64,000 nucleotides of DNA from Frigoriflavimonas asaccharolytica (GTDB taxonomy: Bacteria; Bacteroidota; Bacteroidia; Flavobacteriales; Weeksellaceae). The DNA is taken from NCBI RefSeq assembly GCF_013294015.1, contig NZ_JABSNO010000005.1, positions 1 to 64,000 of the forward strand, in the 5' to 3' direction. This document shows, in pieces, positions 17,211-25,812 of the stretch (within the stretch, counting starts at the first letter, position 1; the number at the start of each line of letters is the position of its first letter). The notes under the pieces were generated by a model, which saw only the letters and a program-made list of their open reading frames with translations, was not told the origin of the DNA and ran no database searches. A program made the translations under genes and the position numbers.

Positions 17211-18053
17211 ATGAAAATCATTATACACGGTGGCTTCTTTTCTGAAAGCGACCAAAGTGCTGAAACAAAAATTGCAAAGCAAAATTCCTTGCAAAGTATT
17301 GCTAAAAAATCTTTCGAATTTCTACAAAATCACACCGCGACGGAAACTGTAGTCTATACTGTTTCTCTATTGGAAGATGACGAATTGTATAATGCAGGAA
17401 TAGGTTCGCAAATACAAAGTGATGGCAAAATACGCATGAGTGCTGCAATAATGAATGGGGAAACAGAAAAATTTTCTGGAGTAATCAATATTCAAAATGT
17501 AAAAAATCCTATTTTAGTTGCAGAAAAACTGATGCAAGAGGACGATCGTGTTTTAGGAAGCGAAGGAGCCAAAAAATTTGCCGATGAAAATAATTTTGAA
17601 GATTTTTCTACAGAATTACCAGTGAGAAGAAAAGAATACGAAGCAAAGAAAAAAGCTTTGGGAACTGGTACAGTAGGTTGTGTAGCTTTGGATGCTGAGG
17701 GAAAACTAGCTGCGGCAACATCTACCGGTGGAAAAGGTTTTGAATTGGTAGGTAGAATTTCAGATTCTGCAACGGTTGCTGGGAATTTTGCCAATAATTT
17801 TTGCGGAGTGAGTTGTACAGGAGTTGGCGAAGATATTGTGAGCAATGCAACGGCTACCAAAATTGTAACCCGAGTTACTGATGGATTTAGTTTAAAAGAT
17901 GCATTTAAAAAAACATTTGAGGAATTGAAAGTCTACGATGGTTTCGCCGGTGCAATTGCGATAGATAAATCGGGAAATATTTTTCATCAAGATTCTCACC
18001 CTACGATGGTATTTGCCAGCTATGATGGAGAAAGTTTTGAGTGTTTTGCTTAA
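17211..18053 (+). CDS. isoaspartyl peptidase/L-asparaginase (Ntn-hydrolase)
   Basis: It is an N-terminal-nucleophile hydrolase of the plant-type asparaginase family. The autoprocessing site is seen in ALGTGTVGCVALDAEGKLAAATSTGG, where the Thr of GTVG becomes the catalytic residue. The motif GRISDSATVAGNFANN also fits. In this operon its likely substrate is the beta-Asp-Arg dipeptide released by cyanophycinase, yielding Asp and Arg. The protein is 280 aa, a little shorter than plant enzymes, and has no signal peptide, so it acts in the cytoplasm. Confidence 0.9.
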   Translation: MKIIIHGGFFSESDQSAETKIAKQNSLQSIAKKSFEFLQNHTATETVVYTVSLLEDDELYNAGIGSQIQSDGKIRMSAAIMNGETEKFSGVINIQNVKNPILVAEKLMQEDDRVLGSEGAKKFADENNFEDFSTELPVRRKEYEAKKKALGTGTVGCVALDAEGKLAAATSTGGKGFELVGRISDSATVAGNFANNFCGVSCTGVGEDIVSNATATKIVTRVTDGFSLKDAFKKTFEELKVYDGFAGAIAIDKSGNIFHQDSHPTMVFASYDGESFECFA

Positions 18054-18180
18054 AAAAATAATTCATATTTAATTCTATAAATTTTTTATTAAATAATAAA
18101 AAATTTTAACCACTCTTTGGCATAGATTTTACATATTGTATATCAACAAAATAATTTGTTAACATTAAAAATTAAATATT

Positions 18181-18447
18181 ATGGCATCTAAAAAAGGAGG
18201 ATTAATCGCATTACTAGGTCTTGGAGCATTAGCTTGGTGGAAATACAAAAACGCTACTACTGAAGAAAAGCAAATGGTAAAAGATAAAGTGAATAACGCT
18301 AAAGATAACTTGAACAAGTGGGGAAATGATATCAAAAGCAAAGCTAATGATGTTGCATCTCAAGTGCAAGAGAAAGCAAATGAATATTCTAACAAGGCCG
18401 AAAATAAAATTGACGATGTAAAATCTGACGTCAACAACGCAATGTAA
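18181..18447 (+). CDS. small YtxH-like stress protein
   Basis: 88 aa: a short hydrophobic N-terminal segment (GGLIALLGLGALAWWKY) followed by a highly charged amphipathic helix of about 60 residues rich in Lys, Asp and Asn (VKDKVNNAKDNLNKWGNDIK). This plan matches YtxH-type and similar small stress proteins. It is monocistronic, with its own terminator at 18473. Function unknown in detail; families of this kind are often induced by general stress. Confidence 0.7.
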   Translation: MASKKGGLIALLGLGALAWWKYKNATTEEKQMVKDKVNNAKDNLNKWGNDIKSKANDVASQVQEKANEYSNKAENKIDDVKSDVNNAM

Positions 18448-18472
18448 TACTTTTCACATTCTTATTACATTT

Positions 18473-18504
18473 AGACTGTTTTTCTAGGAAAACAGTCTTT
18501 TTTT
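18473..18504 (+). terminator. intrinsic terminator
   Basis: AGACTGTTTT at 18473-18482 pairs perfectly with AAAACAGTCT at 18489-18498, followed by TTTTTT. Confidence 0.85.
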
Positions 18505-18542
18505 ATGCTAAACATTGTAAATTATATTACAAAAAATAATCA

Positions 18543-19895
18543 CTAAAACTGAGCTAAAAATTCATTCTGAGAAATAGTTTTTTGTTCACCATTCAATTGA
18601 TTTTTAATTGTAATGTTACCTGCAGCAATTTCTTCTTCTCCAAGAAAAACTAAATTTTCTACCCCACGTTTTTCAGAGTAATTGAAGAATTTTTTCATTT
18701 TTTCTGCATCCGGATAAAGCTCTGCACTTATATTTTTCTCTCTCAAATTTTGAATTATTTTTAAACTTTCAAAAGCTTCTTTTTCGCCGTAATTCGCAAA
18801 TAGATATTGCAATTTTTGCACAGAATCTTTTGGAAATAAATTTAATTCTTCCATTACCAAATAAATTCTGTCCAAACCAAAAGAAATTCCAATTCCCGGT
18901 ACGTTTTTCACCCCAAAAACTTCGGTAAGATTATCATATCTACCTCCACCACCAACGGATCCCATTTGCACATTGTGCGCCTTTACTTCTAAAATTGCTC
19001 CCGTGTAATAATCTAAACCTCTTGCCAAAGTAATATCGAAAACAAGTTCATTTTCTATACCTAATTTCTTGCAATTTTCTAAAACGAACTCTAATTCTTC
19101 TACACCTTTTTTACCAATTTCTACATCTGCGAAATAAATTTTCAGCAATTCTAAAACTTCAATTTGAGACTTATTTTCAAATAAAAAGGATAGTTTTTCA
19201 ATAGCTTCTTCAGCAATATCTTTGGATAAAAGTTCCTTTATTACTCCATCTTTTCCAATTTTATCTAATTTATCTAAAGCAACCGTAAAATCTATAATTT
19301 GCTCGGGAATGTTGGCATATTCTGCCAAACCAGTCAAAATTTTTCTATTATTGATATTTATTTGAACTGGCACTTTCAAATCTTGAAATGATTTTAAATA
19401 CAATTGCACCAACTCTACTTCTTGCCACAAACTTGTGCTGCCTACAACATCTGCATCGCACTGCAAAAATTCTCTATATCTGCCTTTCTGCGGACGATCT
19501 GCACGCCAAACCGGTTGTATTTGATAACGTTTAAAAGGAAAATTTAACTGACCATGATTCATCGCAACATATCTTGCAAATGGAACTGTAAGATCATAGC
19601 GGAGCGCTTTTTCAGAAATTTCTTTGGTTAATTTTTGAGAATCTTTTCTATTCCAAAATTCATCATTCGTTTTGGCTGCAAAATCTCCAGAATTTAATAT
19701 TTTAAAAATCAGACGATCGCCCTCTTCTCCATATTTTCCGGTAAGTGTAGAAAGATTTTCAAAGCTTGGTGTTTCCAAAGGTTGAAAGCCAAAATTTTCA
19801 AAATTGTTTTGTAAGGTTTGGATAATCAGTCTTCTCCTTTGTATTTCTTCTGCAGAAAAATCTCTAGTTCCTTTAGCTAAACCGGGTTTCATCAT
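18543..19895 (-). CDS. hisS: histidyl-tRNA synthetase
   Basis: HisRS charges tRNA-His. Class II features are all visible: KGTRDF at the start, motif 2 as [23 protein letters not shown], the His-binding [23 protein letters not shown], and motif 3 [11 protein letters not shown]. The C-terminal anticodon-binding domain ends at residue 450. The protein opens with two Met codons in a row, so the exact start may be one codon later. It is transcribed alone, from a -7 box at 19947. Confidence 0.97.
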   Translation of the reverse strand: MMKPGLAKGTRDFSAEEIQRRRLIIQTLQNNFENFGFQPLETPSFENLSTLTGKYGEEGDRLIFKILNSGDFAAKTNDEFWNRKDSQKLTKEISEKALRYDLTVPFARYVAMNHGQLNFPFKRYQIQPVWRADRPQKGRYREFLQCDADVVGSTSLWQEVELVQLYLKSFQDLKVPVQININNRKILTGLAEYANIPEQIIDFTVALDKLDKIGKDGVIKELLSKDIAEEAIEKLSFLFENKSQIEVLELLKIYFADVEIGKKGVEELEFVLENCKKLGIENELVFDITLARGLDYYTGAILEVKAHNVQMGSVGGGGRYDNLTEVFGVKNVPGIGISFGLDRIYLVMEELNLFPKDSVQKLQYLFANYGEKEAFESLKIIQNLREKNISAELYPDAEKMKKFFNYSEKRGVENLVFLGEEEIAAGNITIKNQLNGEQKTISQNEFLAQF

Positions 19896-19946
19896 TTTTT
19901 ATTTTATTTAAACGTGCAATTTATTGACTGATTGCAAGTACGATGG

Positions 19947-19954
19947 CAAAAATA
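19947..19954 (-). promoter_or_regulatory. -7 box of hisS
   Basis: TATTTTTG on the reverse strand, about 52 bases before the start codon. No matching TTG at -33. The rest of 19960-20165 is AT-rich and shows nothing further. Confidence 0.4.
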
Positions 19955-20169
19955 AGGAAATGAAAAGTAAAAAAAAATTTGAAATTGAATAAAATTAACT
20001 TTTTTCCATAATTAAAAGTATGCGATTAAATTTTGCTCAATATTTTTAATATATTATCGCATATCTGTTTATTTTACAATTTTATATTGCTTTCATTATC
20101 AAATGTTATTGCTTGGAAGATTTTTTATAGTATTAGTATTTAAGAATTATATTTTTTCTAGTAAATATT

Positions 20170-20212
20170 TAAAAAAAATGCATCACCAAAATAAAATTCA
20201 GGTGACGCATTT
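20170..20212 (-). terminator. intrinsic terminator of ssb
   Basis: On the reverse strand AAATGCGTCACC and GGTGATGCATTT form a 12-bp stem with one bulge around a 13-nt loop, followed by a long T-rich run. Confidence 0.7.
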
Positions 20213-20218
20213 AGGGTA

Positions 20219-20548
20219 CTATTTAGAGCTCATCAAAAGCAATTCATCTACTTTTATTTCTGTAGAATATCTTTTCTGTCCATCTTTATCTTCGTAGGTT
20301 TTATATTGAATTTTACCTTCGATGGCAATTTCTTTTCCCTTTTCTACATATTTCTGCATTATTTCTGCTGTTTTTCCGTAGCAAACTAAATTGTGCCATT
20401 GCGTTTCTTCTACTTTTTCACCTTTTGCATTGGTATAATGATCTGTGGTTGCAAGACTAACTTTGGCAAGTTGACCGTTTTCGAATTTTAGCATTTCTAC
20501 TTCTTTCCCTGTTCTACCGATTAAGGTAACTTTGTTTCTTAATGACAT
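20219..20548 (-). CDS. ssb: single-stranded DNA-binding protein, tailless short form
   Basis: The OB-fold is typical: MSLRNKVTLIGRTGKEVEM, then ETQWHNLVCYGKTAEIMQKYVEKGKEIAIEGKIQYKTYEDKDGQKRY. The protein stops at 109 aa with LLLMSSK and lacks both the flexible linker and the acidic DDDIPF-type tip through which the main SSB recruits repair and replication enzymes. Bacteroidota often have such a short second SSB. It would bind ssDNA but probably without the usual partner contacts. It directly precedes the second cassette array, separated by 295 bp. Confidence 0.9.
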   Translation of the reverse strand: MSLRNKVTLIGRTGKEVEMLKFENGQLAKVSLATTDHYTNAKGEKVEETQWHNLVCYGKTAEIMQKYVEKGKEIAIEGKIQYKTYEDKDGQKRYSTEIKVDELLLMSSK

Positions 20549-20761
20549 AACTTTAAAATTTATTTGTTAATATTTAGAAAAGAGACGTTAATTATTTTTC
20601 TCATTTCTCTGCTGCAAAGATGTGGCGGGAAACAAAACTTATTCGGTTAGAAAACACTTATTACCATTTGTAGTCGTTTGCAAATGGATAAGTTATTGAT
20701 TTTAAATTATTTAAAATTATTCAAAACTATTTAATATTTTAATTCTGTAGATAGATATAAG

Positions 20762-20791
20762 TTGTGATAGAATAAAACTTGCTTATATTTG
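20762..20791 (+). promoter_or_regulatory. consensus Bacteroidota promoter before the second cassette array
   Basis: TTG at 20762-20764, a 19-bp spacer, and TATATTTG at 20784-20791 match the -33/-7 consensus exactly. The first cassette boundary, G|TTGTGCGA, begins at 20795, so transcription would start almost on the boundary and run into the array. Confidence 0.7.
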
Positions 20792-20843
20792 TGTGTTGTG
20801 CGACACATTGGTAGAAATCGTAAAAAAGAAATAAATCAGAAAA

Positions 20844-21476
20844 ATGACAAAAATGAAAGCACCTAATAAAGACATAAAATTTCCTCTTGAAAATTATGAA
20901 AAACTCTGCTTTCTAAAAAATATCATTAAAAATCCAAACATAATTATTGGTGATTATACTTATTATGATGATTTTGAAAATGTTAATAATTTTGAAAAAA
21001 ACGTAAAATATCATTTTGATTTTATTGGTGATAAATTAATAATCGGTAAGTTTTGTATGATTGCTTCTGATGTCAAATTCATAATGAATGGAGCGAATCA
21101 TTTGACTAAATCAATAAGTTCATATCCTTTCGCAATATTTGGAGAAGATTGGAAAGATGCAATGGAAGGAAAACAATATCCAAATAAAGGAAATACAGAA
21201 ATCGGAAACGATGTTTGGATTGGATTTAATTCTACAATCATGCCAGGTGTGAAAATTGGCGATGGAGCAATAATCGCTACGAATTCAACTGTAACTAAAA
21301 ATGTAGAACCATATACAATTGTTGGTGGAAATCCAGCAAAAGAAATAAAAAAAAGATTTTCAAAAGAACAAATTAAAAAACTATTAGGAATAAAATGGTG
21401 GAATTGGGAAATTGAAAAAATTACAGAAAATATTCACAATTTGACAAGCGAAAATTTTGATGACTTAAATGTTTAA
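20844..21476 (+). CDS. Vat/CatB-like xenobiotic acetyltransferase (hexapeptide-repeat)
   Basis: A left-handed beta-helix acyltransferase of the xenobiotic (XAT) class. The catalytic His86 sits in FIMNGANHLTKS, the residue used by Vat and CatB enzymes. The helix repeats are clear (EIGNDVWIGFNSTIMPGVKIGDG), followed by VGGNPAKEIKKRF and a helical C-terminus with WWNWEIEKI. At 210 aa it fits the streptogramin A and CatB chloramphenicol acetyltransferases. Such genes are common integron cargo. It is the first gene of the array, nearest the promoter. The substrate cannot be told from sequence and resistance should not be assumed. Confidence 0.82.
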   Translation: MTKMKAPNKDIKFPLENYEKLCFLKNIIKNPNIIIGDYTYYDDFENVNNFEKNVKYHFDFIGDKLIIGKFCMIASDVKFIMNGANHLTKSISSYPFAIFGEDWKDAMEGKQYPNKGNTEIGNDVWIGFNSTIMPGVKIGDGAIIATNSTVTKNVEPYTIVGGNPAKEIKKRFSKEQIKKLLGIKWWNWEIEKITENIHNLTSENFDDLNV

Positions 21477-21487
21477 TAAATAAAAAA

Positions 21488-21630
21488 GCGATCGCACAAC
21501 AGCGGTTTGCAAAAATGGCGAAATATGTGGTAAATTCACGTTTATCTTTCGCAAGAAATTTTATCTTAGCCGAAAATAATCGGTCACGAAGTTCGACACT
21601 TCTGCAAGCCGCGACACGTTGTAGCATTCT
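21488..21630 (+). repeat. attC-like site, class B
   Basis: Left core TCGCACAAC ends at 21500; right end CACGTTGTAGC has GTT at 21618. ACAACAGCGGTTTGC at the left pairs imperfectly with GCAAGCCGCGACACGTTGT at the right. The interior CGCAAGAAATTTTATCTTAG, followed by CCGAAAATAATCGGT, is shared almost base for base with the site at 22483. Confidence 0.55.
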
Positions 21631-21653
21631 AAAACGACACTGCAAAAAAGAAA

Positions 21654-22493
21654 ATGAGTAGAAAAAATTGGACTGACGAAAAATTAATTTTTCGGCTTAT
21701 AAATAATAAGACGGACAAATCTCGTTGGGATAATATCAGTATTTTAAGAAAGCGACCAAGTGAAGAACTTTTTCGAAAGTGTCTAGAGCTGATCAAATCT
21801 GACAACACAAAAATCAGAAAAATAGGAATTGATATTTTAGCTCAGTTTGGTTTACCTCCAAGACCATTTTTAGTTGAAACGCTTAAAATCTATTTTGAAT
21901 TACTTGAAATTGAAACAGACCCAGACGTTTTAATGTCTCTACTGTATTCTATTGGACACAATAATGACGGACTTGACAATGATCAAATTGAAAAAATATG
22001 TTCATTTATAGAGAACGAAAATAATTGGGTAAAAGAAGGTTTAGTTTATGCGTTGCTTGGAATTGATAACTTAAACGCAATTCAAACTTTAATAAAGCTT
22101 TCGTCAGACAAATTAAGTCATATTAGAAATTGGGCAACTTTTGGACTTGGAACTCAAATCCAAAATAATAATAAAAATATTCGAGAAGCTTTATGGAAAA
22201 GAGTTAACGACAAGCATCAAGAAACAAAACTTGAAGCAATTGTAGGATTGGCAAAACGAAAAGACAATCGAGTAAACGAAATAATAGAGCGTGAAGTTAT
22301 GGACGGAGAATATGGTATTTTGCTTTTTGAAGCAATTAACTATACGAAAAATAAGAATTTTTTACCCTTACTTAAGCAAAATTTAAAAAACGCAGAAGAA
22401 GATAACGCAATAAATACTGAATGGAAAGAGGAATTAAAAAACCGCATTAAAGAACTAACAAAAATAACAGAAGAAAATAGAACGACCGCATAA
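21654..22493 (+). CDS. HEAT-repeat protein (cassette gene)
   Basis: The 279-aa protein is made of paired helices typical of HEAT repeats: for example DNTKIRKIGIDILAQFG, NNWVKEGLVYALLG, LSHIRNWATFGLG and HQETKLEAIVGLAKRKD, roughly one every 35 residues. There is no signal peptide or membrane segment. HEAT proteins are binding scaffolds; no enzymatic motif is present. Close homologues of this type occur as single genes in many Bacteroidota. The stop codon forms the start of the next attC-like site. Partner unknown. Confidence 0.75.
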   Translation: MSRKNWTDEKLIFRLINNKTDKSRWDNISILRKRPSEELFRKCLELIKSDNTKIRKIGIDILAQFGLPPRPFLVETLKIYFELLEIETDPDVLMSLLYSIGHNNDGLDNDQIEKICSFIENENNWVKEGLVYALLGIDNLNAIQTLIKLSSDKLSHIRNWATFGLGTQIQNNNKNIREALWKRVNDKHQETKLEAIVGLAKRKDNRVNEIIEREVMDGEYGILLFEAINYTKNKNFLPLLKQNLKNAEEDNAINTEWKEELKNRIKELTKITEENRTTA

Positions 22494-22622
22494 CACACAT
22501 TTTGCGCTACTGCGAAATTTGTGGTAGCCGGACGTTCCTCTTTCGCAAGAAATTTTATCTTAGCCGAAAATAATCGGTTACGAAGTTCGCCACTTCTTTT
22601 AGCCGCAACACGTTTTGCTTCA
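22483..22622 (+). repeat. attC-like site, class B
   Basis: The left end is CGCATAAC (AAC at 22492-22494) and the right end CACGTTTTGCTT has GTT at 22612. The interior shares CGCAAGAAATTTTATCTTAG and the adjoining ATAATCGGT...CGAAGTTCG block with the site at 21488. Complementarity between this left core and the 5' boundary of its own cassette is weak. Confidence 0.5.
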
Positions 22623-22661
22623 TTAATCGTGAGACGCAGATAACCAGAAATAAAATTAAAA

Positions 22662-23144
22662 ATGGAATTTGAATTAATAGTAAGAGGAAATGAATGTGAA
22701 GTTCAACTGAATGTTGCTAAATTCCCTTTATTCTGCCCTTCTTGTAGAAATTATATGACTGAAATTTACGAGCATAATGGTTCTCGATATGGTCAGGTTG
22801 GTTCTATTAAATGCGATTGCGGAGAAACCTTGAATTTAACAGATAGTGATAATATTATAGAATATATAAATATTCAAGTAAGAAAACTAAAAGCGGTTGT
22901 CGATTTCAAAAAGCTATTTCTAATGGAAAAAAAAGATTTTGAAAAATTAAAAAATGACATCGGATATAATATTTACGAAAAGCATTTTAATGAAAAAATT
23001 GACTTAAACTATTTGATTTTAAATATTGAGAATTATCTTGGAGAAAAAATTTCACCTTTTGAAACTGAATTCCCAGCAACAATCGGAATTAAAAAATGGA
23101 TTGGATTAATGAAAAAAATAACGAAAGCACAACACGATAAGTAA
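22662..23144 (+). CDS. zinc-ribbon protein of unknown function (cassette gene)
   Basis: CPSC at residues about 25-28 and CDCG at about 51-54 make a zinc ribbon in the first third of the protein. The remaining 100 residues are helical and charged and end in KKITKAQHDK. There is no signal peptide. I recognise no family beyond the ribbon. The end of the coding region, AAGCACAAC, is itself the left core of the next attC-like site and mirrors GTTTTGCTT upstream of the gene. Confidence 0.7.
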   Translation: MEFELIVRGNECEVQLNVAKFPLFCPSCRNYMTEIYEHNGSRYGQVGSIKCDCGETLNLTDSDNIIEYINIQVRKLKAVVDFKKLFLMEKKDFEKLKNDIGYNIYEKHFNEKIDLNYLILNIENYLGEKISPFETEFPATIGIKKWIGLMKKITKAQHDK

Positions 23145-23262
23145 AAAATAGCGAGTTCTGTACTAAATCGAAGATTTTCGCTATTTACGAAATTTCGTTT
23201 TTATCTGAAAGTTCTCGCATTTCAAGCCGCAACTTTTCATGTTTTCAAACGTTGTATGCAAG
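23122..23262 (+). repeat. attC-like site, class C
   Basis: Left core AAGCACAAC ends at 23133 inside the gene; right end AACGTTGTATGCAAG has GTT at 23251. The interior TTCTGTACTAAATCGAAGAT matches the class C motif at 9880 and 10635. Confidence 0.45.
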
Positions 23263-23326
23263 CTTACCACAACGAATTGAAAATCAGAAATATAAAAAAA
23301 TTTTGTCCTAAAAAAAAATTAAAAAT

Positions 23327-23656
23327 ATGGTTAAACTATAACTCGATACTTGCGTTTGGTTAGACATCGCTAAAACATCAAAAAGCAAAGAAATTTTAAA
23401 TTTACTTTCTAAATTTATTGAGCAAGTTGAAGTACAATTAATTTTACCTGAAATTATTTTTTCTGAATTCGATAGAAATAGAGAGAGAATAATTTCAGCC
23501 GCACGAAAAAGTTTATCGAGCCACTTTAAAAAAGTAAAAGCTATGGTCGCTAAACATGCAAAAAACGATTTAAAGCAAGAACTTTTAATTCAGCTTGATG
23601 ATATTGATAAAAAAAATCCAACTCTCGGAGAGAATGATTTTGACCAAGGGAACTAA
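23327..23656 (+). pseudogene. decayed PIN-like (DUF4935-type) protein
   Basis: ATG at 23327 is followed by VKL and then TAA at 23339-23341, after which the frame reads LDTCVWLDIAKTSKSKEILN, the typical opening of a PIN-like ribonuclease with LDTCVWLD as its first acidic motif. The TAA takes the place of the aromatic residue usual before LDT, so one base change created it. The frame then runs to LDDIDKKNPTLGE and stops at 23654 after only 109 codons, far short of a full protein, so the C-terminal part is also lost. No restart codon lies near the N-terminus. Confidence 0.72.
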
Positions 23657-23736
23657 AAGTTGCACTTTCTACCAAAAAAGACAATTGACAACTGAGAGGA
23701 ATAGAATTATTCAACAAAATTTTTAAAACAAGTAAC

Positions 23737-24351
23737 ATGCAATACGAAATGATAAGATACGAAAATGGCAAGCACCAAATAGGCTGAGAAATTCCAACTG
23801 ATTTTACCATTCCAAATAATGAATTTTTAGCCGGTTTTCAATATTTAGGTTTTATAGATAATTATGACCCATTATTTTCTTGGTTACCTTTCTGCGTTAA
23901 CTTAATTCATCCAATTTATACTGATGAATATTTCGTATTTCTAGATTATTCAAATCCAAATAGTCCGACAATTATCGAACCTGAAGACACTTCTTCGTCA
24001 ACAAGTGCATTTGATGAAATAAACAAAAACTCAAAAATTATTTGGGAAGGAATAAAAGTAAGTTTAGCGCAAAAAGAAGAAATTGATGAATATGAAAGCA
24101 TAGGAATTTGTGGGGAACCAGAATGGTTGCAAGAAGCGGAAATTCCAAAATGTCCGAAAAGTGGTAAATCAATGAGGTTTTTGTGTCAACTGGGAAGTTT
24201 TAGTGAAATTAAATCAACATACAGCAACATAAAACCGACAAAAGGAATGGATGAATATTTTCAAAAATTAAACTTTTGGTGTGATGGAAATTTATATATT
24301 TTTATAGAACCGACAACCAAAACAATGTGCTATACAATGCAGATTTCCTAA
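23737..24351 (+). pseudogene. DUF1963-like protein with early nonsense codon
   Basis: ATG at 23737 opens MQYEMIRYENGKHQIG, then TGA at 23785-23787, then EIPTDFTIPNNEFLAGFQYLGF and an uninterrupted frame to the stop at 24349. The end carries GEPEWLQEAEIPKCPKSGK followed by MRFLCQLGS, the DUF1963-like cytoplasmic domain. Relatives have Trp after this Gly, so TGG to TGA explains the stop. The rest of the 204 codons is intact, which implies recent loss. An internal TTG at 24127 leaves only the last third. Confidence 0.72.
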
Positions 24352-24371
24352 TTTACTATCTATGTAAAAAG

Positions 24372-24440
24372 AACGAACTGCTAACAGCCGTTTGCAAAAA
24401 CTTAGAGAATTGTGGTACATTCTTGTATCAAAAGAAATAT
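24372..24440 (+). repeat. left half of an attC-like site; end of second array
   Basis: GAACTGCTAACAGCCGTTTGC resembles the left end at 21490 and carries AAC at 24383-24385. No right end with GTT and no mirrored core were found, so the site looks incomplete. From 24440 to 24668 I see only AT-rich sequence. Confidence 0.35.
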
Positions 24441-24668
24441 AATTTTAGCCAAAAAACCTGGGTGAAAAATTCGCAGTATCGTAAATCCAAAAGTATCGTA
24501 AAATTTACCGTCAGAAGTCAAATATAATTTCGATATTTCTTAATGAATAACTTTTCAAAAAGCAATATCCAGATATAACTTTAAATTCAAAAAAATCAAT
24601 AATTTATATTGCTAAAAAAATTGACTTTGCAACTTGTTTTAAAGCTTAATCACAGATATTCTTTAAAA

Positions 24669-24708
24669 TAAAAAAGGGAAAATTTTATTTAAAATCATCC
24701 CTTTTTTA
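24669..24708. terminator. bidirectional intrinsic terminator
   Basis: AAAAAAGGGA and TCCCTTTTTT enclose an AT-rich loop of about 20 nt. It serves galE on the reverse strand and could also end transcription leaving the array. Confidence 0.6.
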
Positions 24709-24717
24709 TTTGTTATT

Positions 24718-25734
24718 CTAGGCTCTACTATCCAAATACTTTTGCCATTCCCAAGTTGTTTTTAAACTTTCTTCTAGCGAAGTTTCGGATTTCCAGTTGA
24801 GCTCTTTTTCGGCTTTATCTGCGTTTGCAAAGGCAATCGTGATGTCTCCTGCTCTTCTATCGCAAATTTTGTAGGGCACTTTTACGTTGTTTCCTTTTTC
24901 AAAAGCTTGTACGACTTCCAAAACCGACGAACCTTTTCCTGTACCTAAATTATAAATATCTACAAGTTCATCATTTTGTTCCTCAATTAATTTCTGCAAG
25001 GCTTTCACATGTGCTTTTGCAAGATCTACCACATAAATATAATCACGAACTGCAGTTCCATCTTCCGTTTCGTAATCATTTCCCCAAATAGAAAGTTCTG
25101 TGCGAATTCCGGCGGCAGTTTGGGTAACGTAAGGCACCAAATTATTCGGAATTCCAAGTGGCAATTCTCCCAATTTTGCCGATGGATGCGCGCCAATTGG
25201 ATTAAAATATCGTAAAATACTCACCTTCTTTTTGTACGCTTTTGCAAAATCTGCCAAGATTTCTTCGCCCATTTGTTTTGTCTTTCCATAGGAAGATTCT
25301 GGCGTTTTCAAAGGAGTATTTTCGTCTATCGGCTGAACATCTGCTTGACCATAAACGGTGCAAGAAGAACTAAAAATAAAATTTGTAAGATCACGAATTT
25401 TAAATTCCTGCAATACATTCATTAATGTTACCAGATTATTTTCATAATATTCCAGCGGTTTCACTTGGCTCTCTCCTACTGCTTTGTAGGCTGCAAAATG
25501 GATGCAACCATCAATTTCGTGAGCATCAAATACTTGCGTTAGCAATTCTTTTCTGCGAAGATCAAAAGGATAAAAAGTTGGACGTTTCCCCGTAATTTCT
25601 TCAATATTTTTAAGGATGAATTTTTCTGTATTGGATAGATCATCGACGATCACGACTTCAAAATTATTATTTAAAAGTTCTACAACGGTGTGAGAACCGA
25701 TGTAGCCTAATCCGCCTGTTACGAGTATTGTCAT
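24718..25734 (-). CDS. galE: UDP-glucose 4-epimerase
   Basis: GalE interconverts UDP-glucose and UDP-galactose for surface polysaccharides. The NAD-binding start ILVTGGLGYIGSHTV, the active-site SSSCTVYG around residue 124, and the catalytic pair Tyr149/Lys153 (SYGKTKQMGEE) are all present, as is RYFNPIGAHPS. The 338-aa length is standard. A heptamer repeat tract lies between its start and the next gene upstream. A sugar aminotransferase lies two genes upstream on the same strand, suggesting a small envelope-sugar group. Confidence 0.95.
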   Translation of the reverse strand: MTILVTGGLGYIGSHTVVELLNNNFEVVIVDDLSNTEKFILKNIEEITGKRPTFYPFDLRRKELLTQVFDAHEIDGCIHFAAYKAVGESQVKPLEYYENNLVTLMNVLQEFKIRDLTNFIFSSSCTVYGQADVQPIDENTPLKTPESSYGKTKQMGEEILADFAKAYKKKVSILRYFNPIGAHPSAKLGELPLGIPNNLVPYVTQTAAGIRTELSIWGNDYETEDGTAVRDYIYVVDLAKAHVKALQKLIEEQNDELVDIYNLGTGKGSSVLEVVQAFEKGNNVKVPYKICDRRAGDITIAFANADKAEKELNWKSETSLEESLKTTWEWQKYLDSRA

Positions 25735-25742
25735 TTAGCTTT

Positions 25743-25789
25743 GTTGATGGTTGATGGTTGATGGTTGATAGTTGATAGTTGATAGTTGA
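25743..25789. repeat. tandem heptamer repeat, GTTGATG/GTTGATA
   Basis: Six or more copies of a 7-bp unit, first GTTGATG and then GTTGATA, lie directly upstream of galE. Confidence 0.85.
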
Positions 25790-25812
25790 ATAAAATGAAT
25801 TTTTAAAAGAAA

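Noticed and set aside
20103-20297. Short forward frame next to hisS
   Set aside because: It overlaps the ssb terminator and the end of ssb and shows no coding character.
23785-23787. TGA as a selenocysteine or reassigned codon
   Set aside because: It stands where relatives have Trp, no SECIS-like hairpin follows, and TGA is used as an ordinary stop in neighbouring genes.
1150-24440. CRISPR array as explanation for the repeated spacers
   Set aside because: The repeats are long, variable palindromes separated by whole genes, without short uniform repeats, unique short spacers or cas genes.
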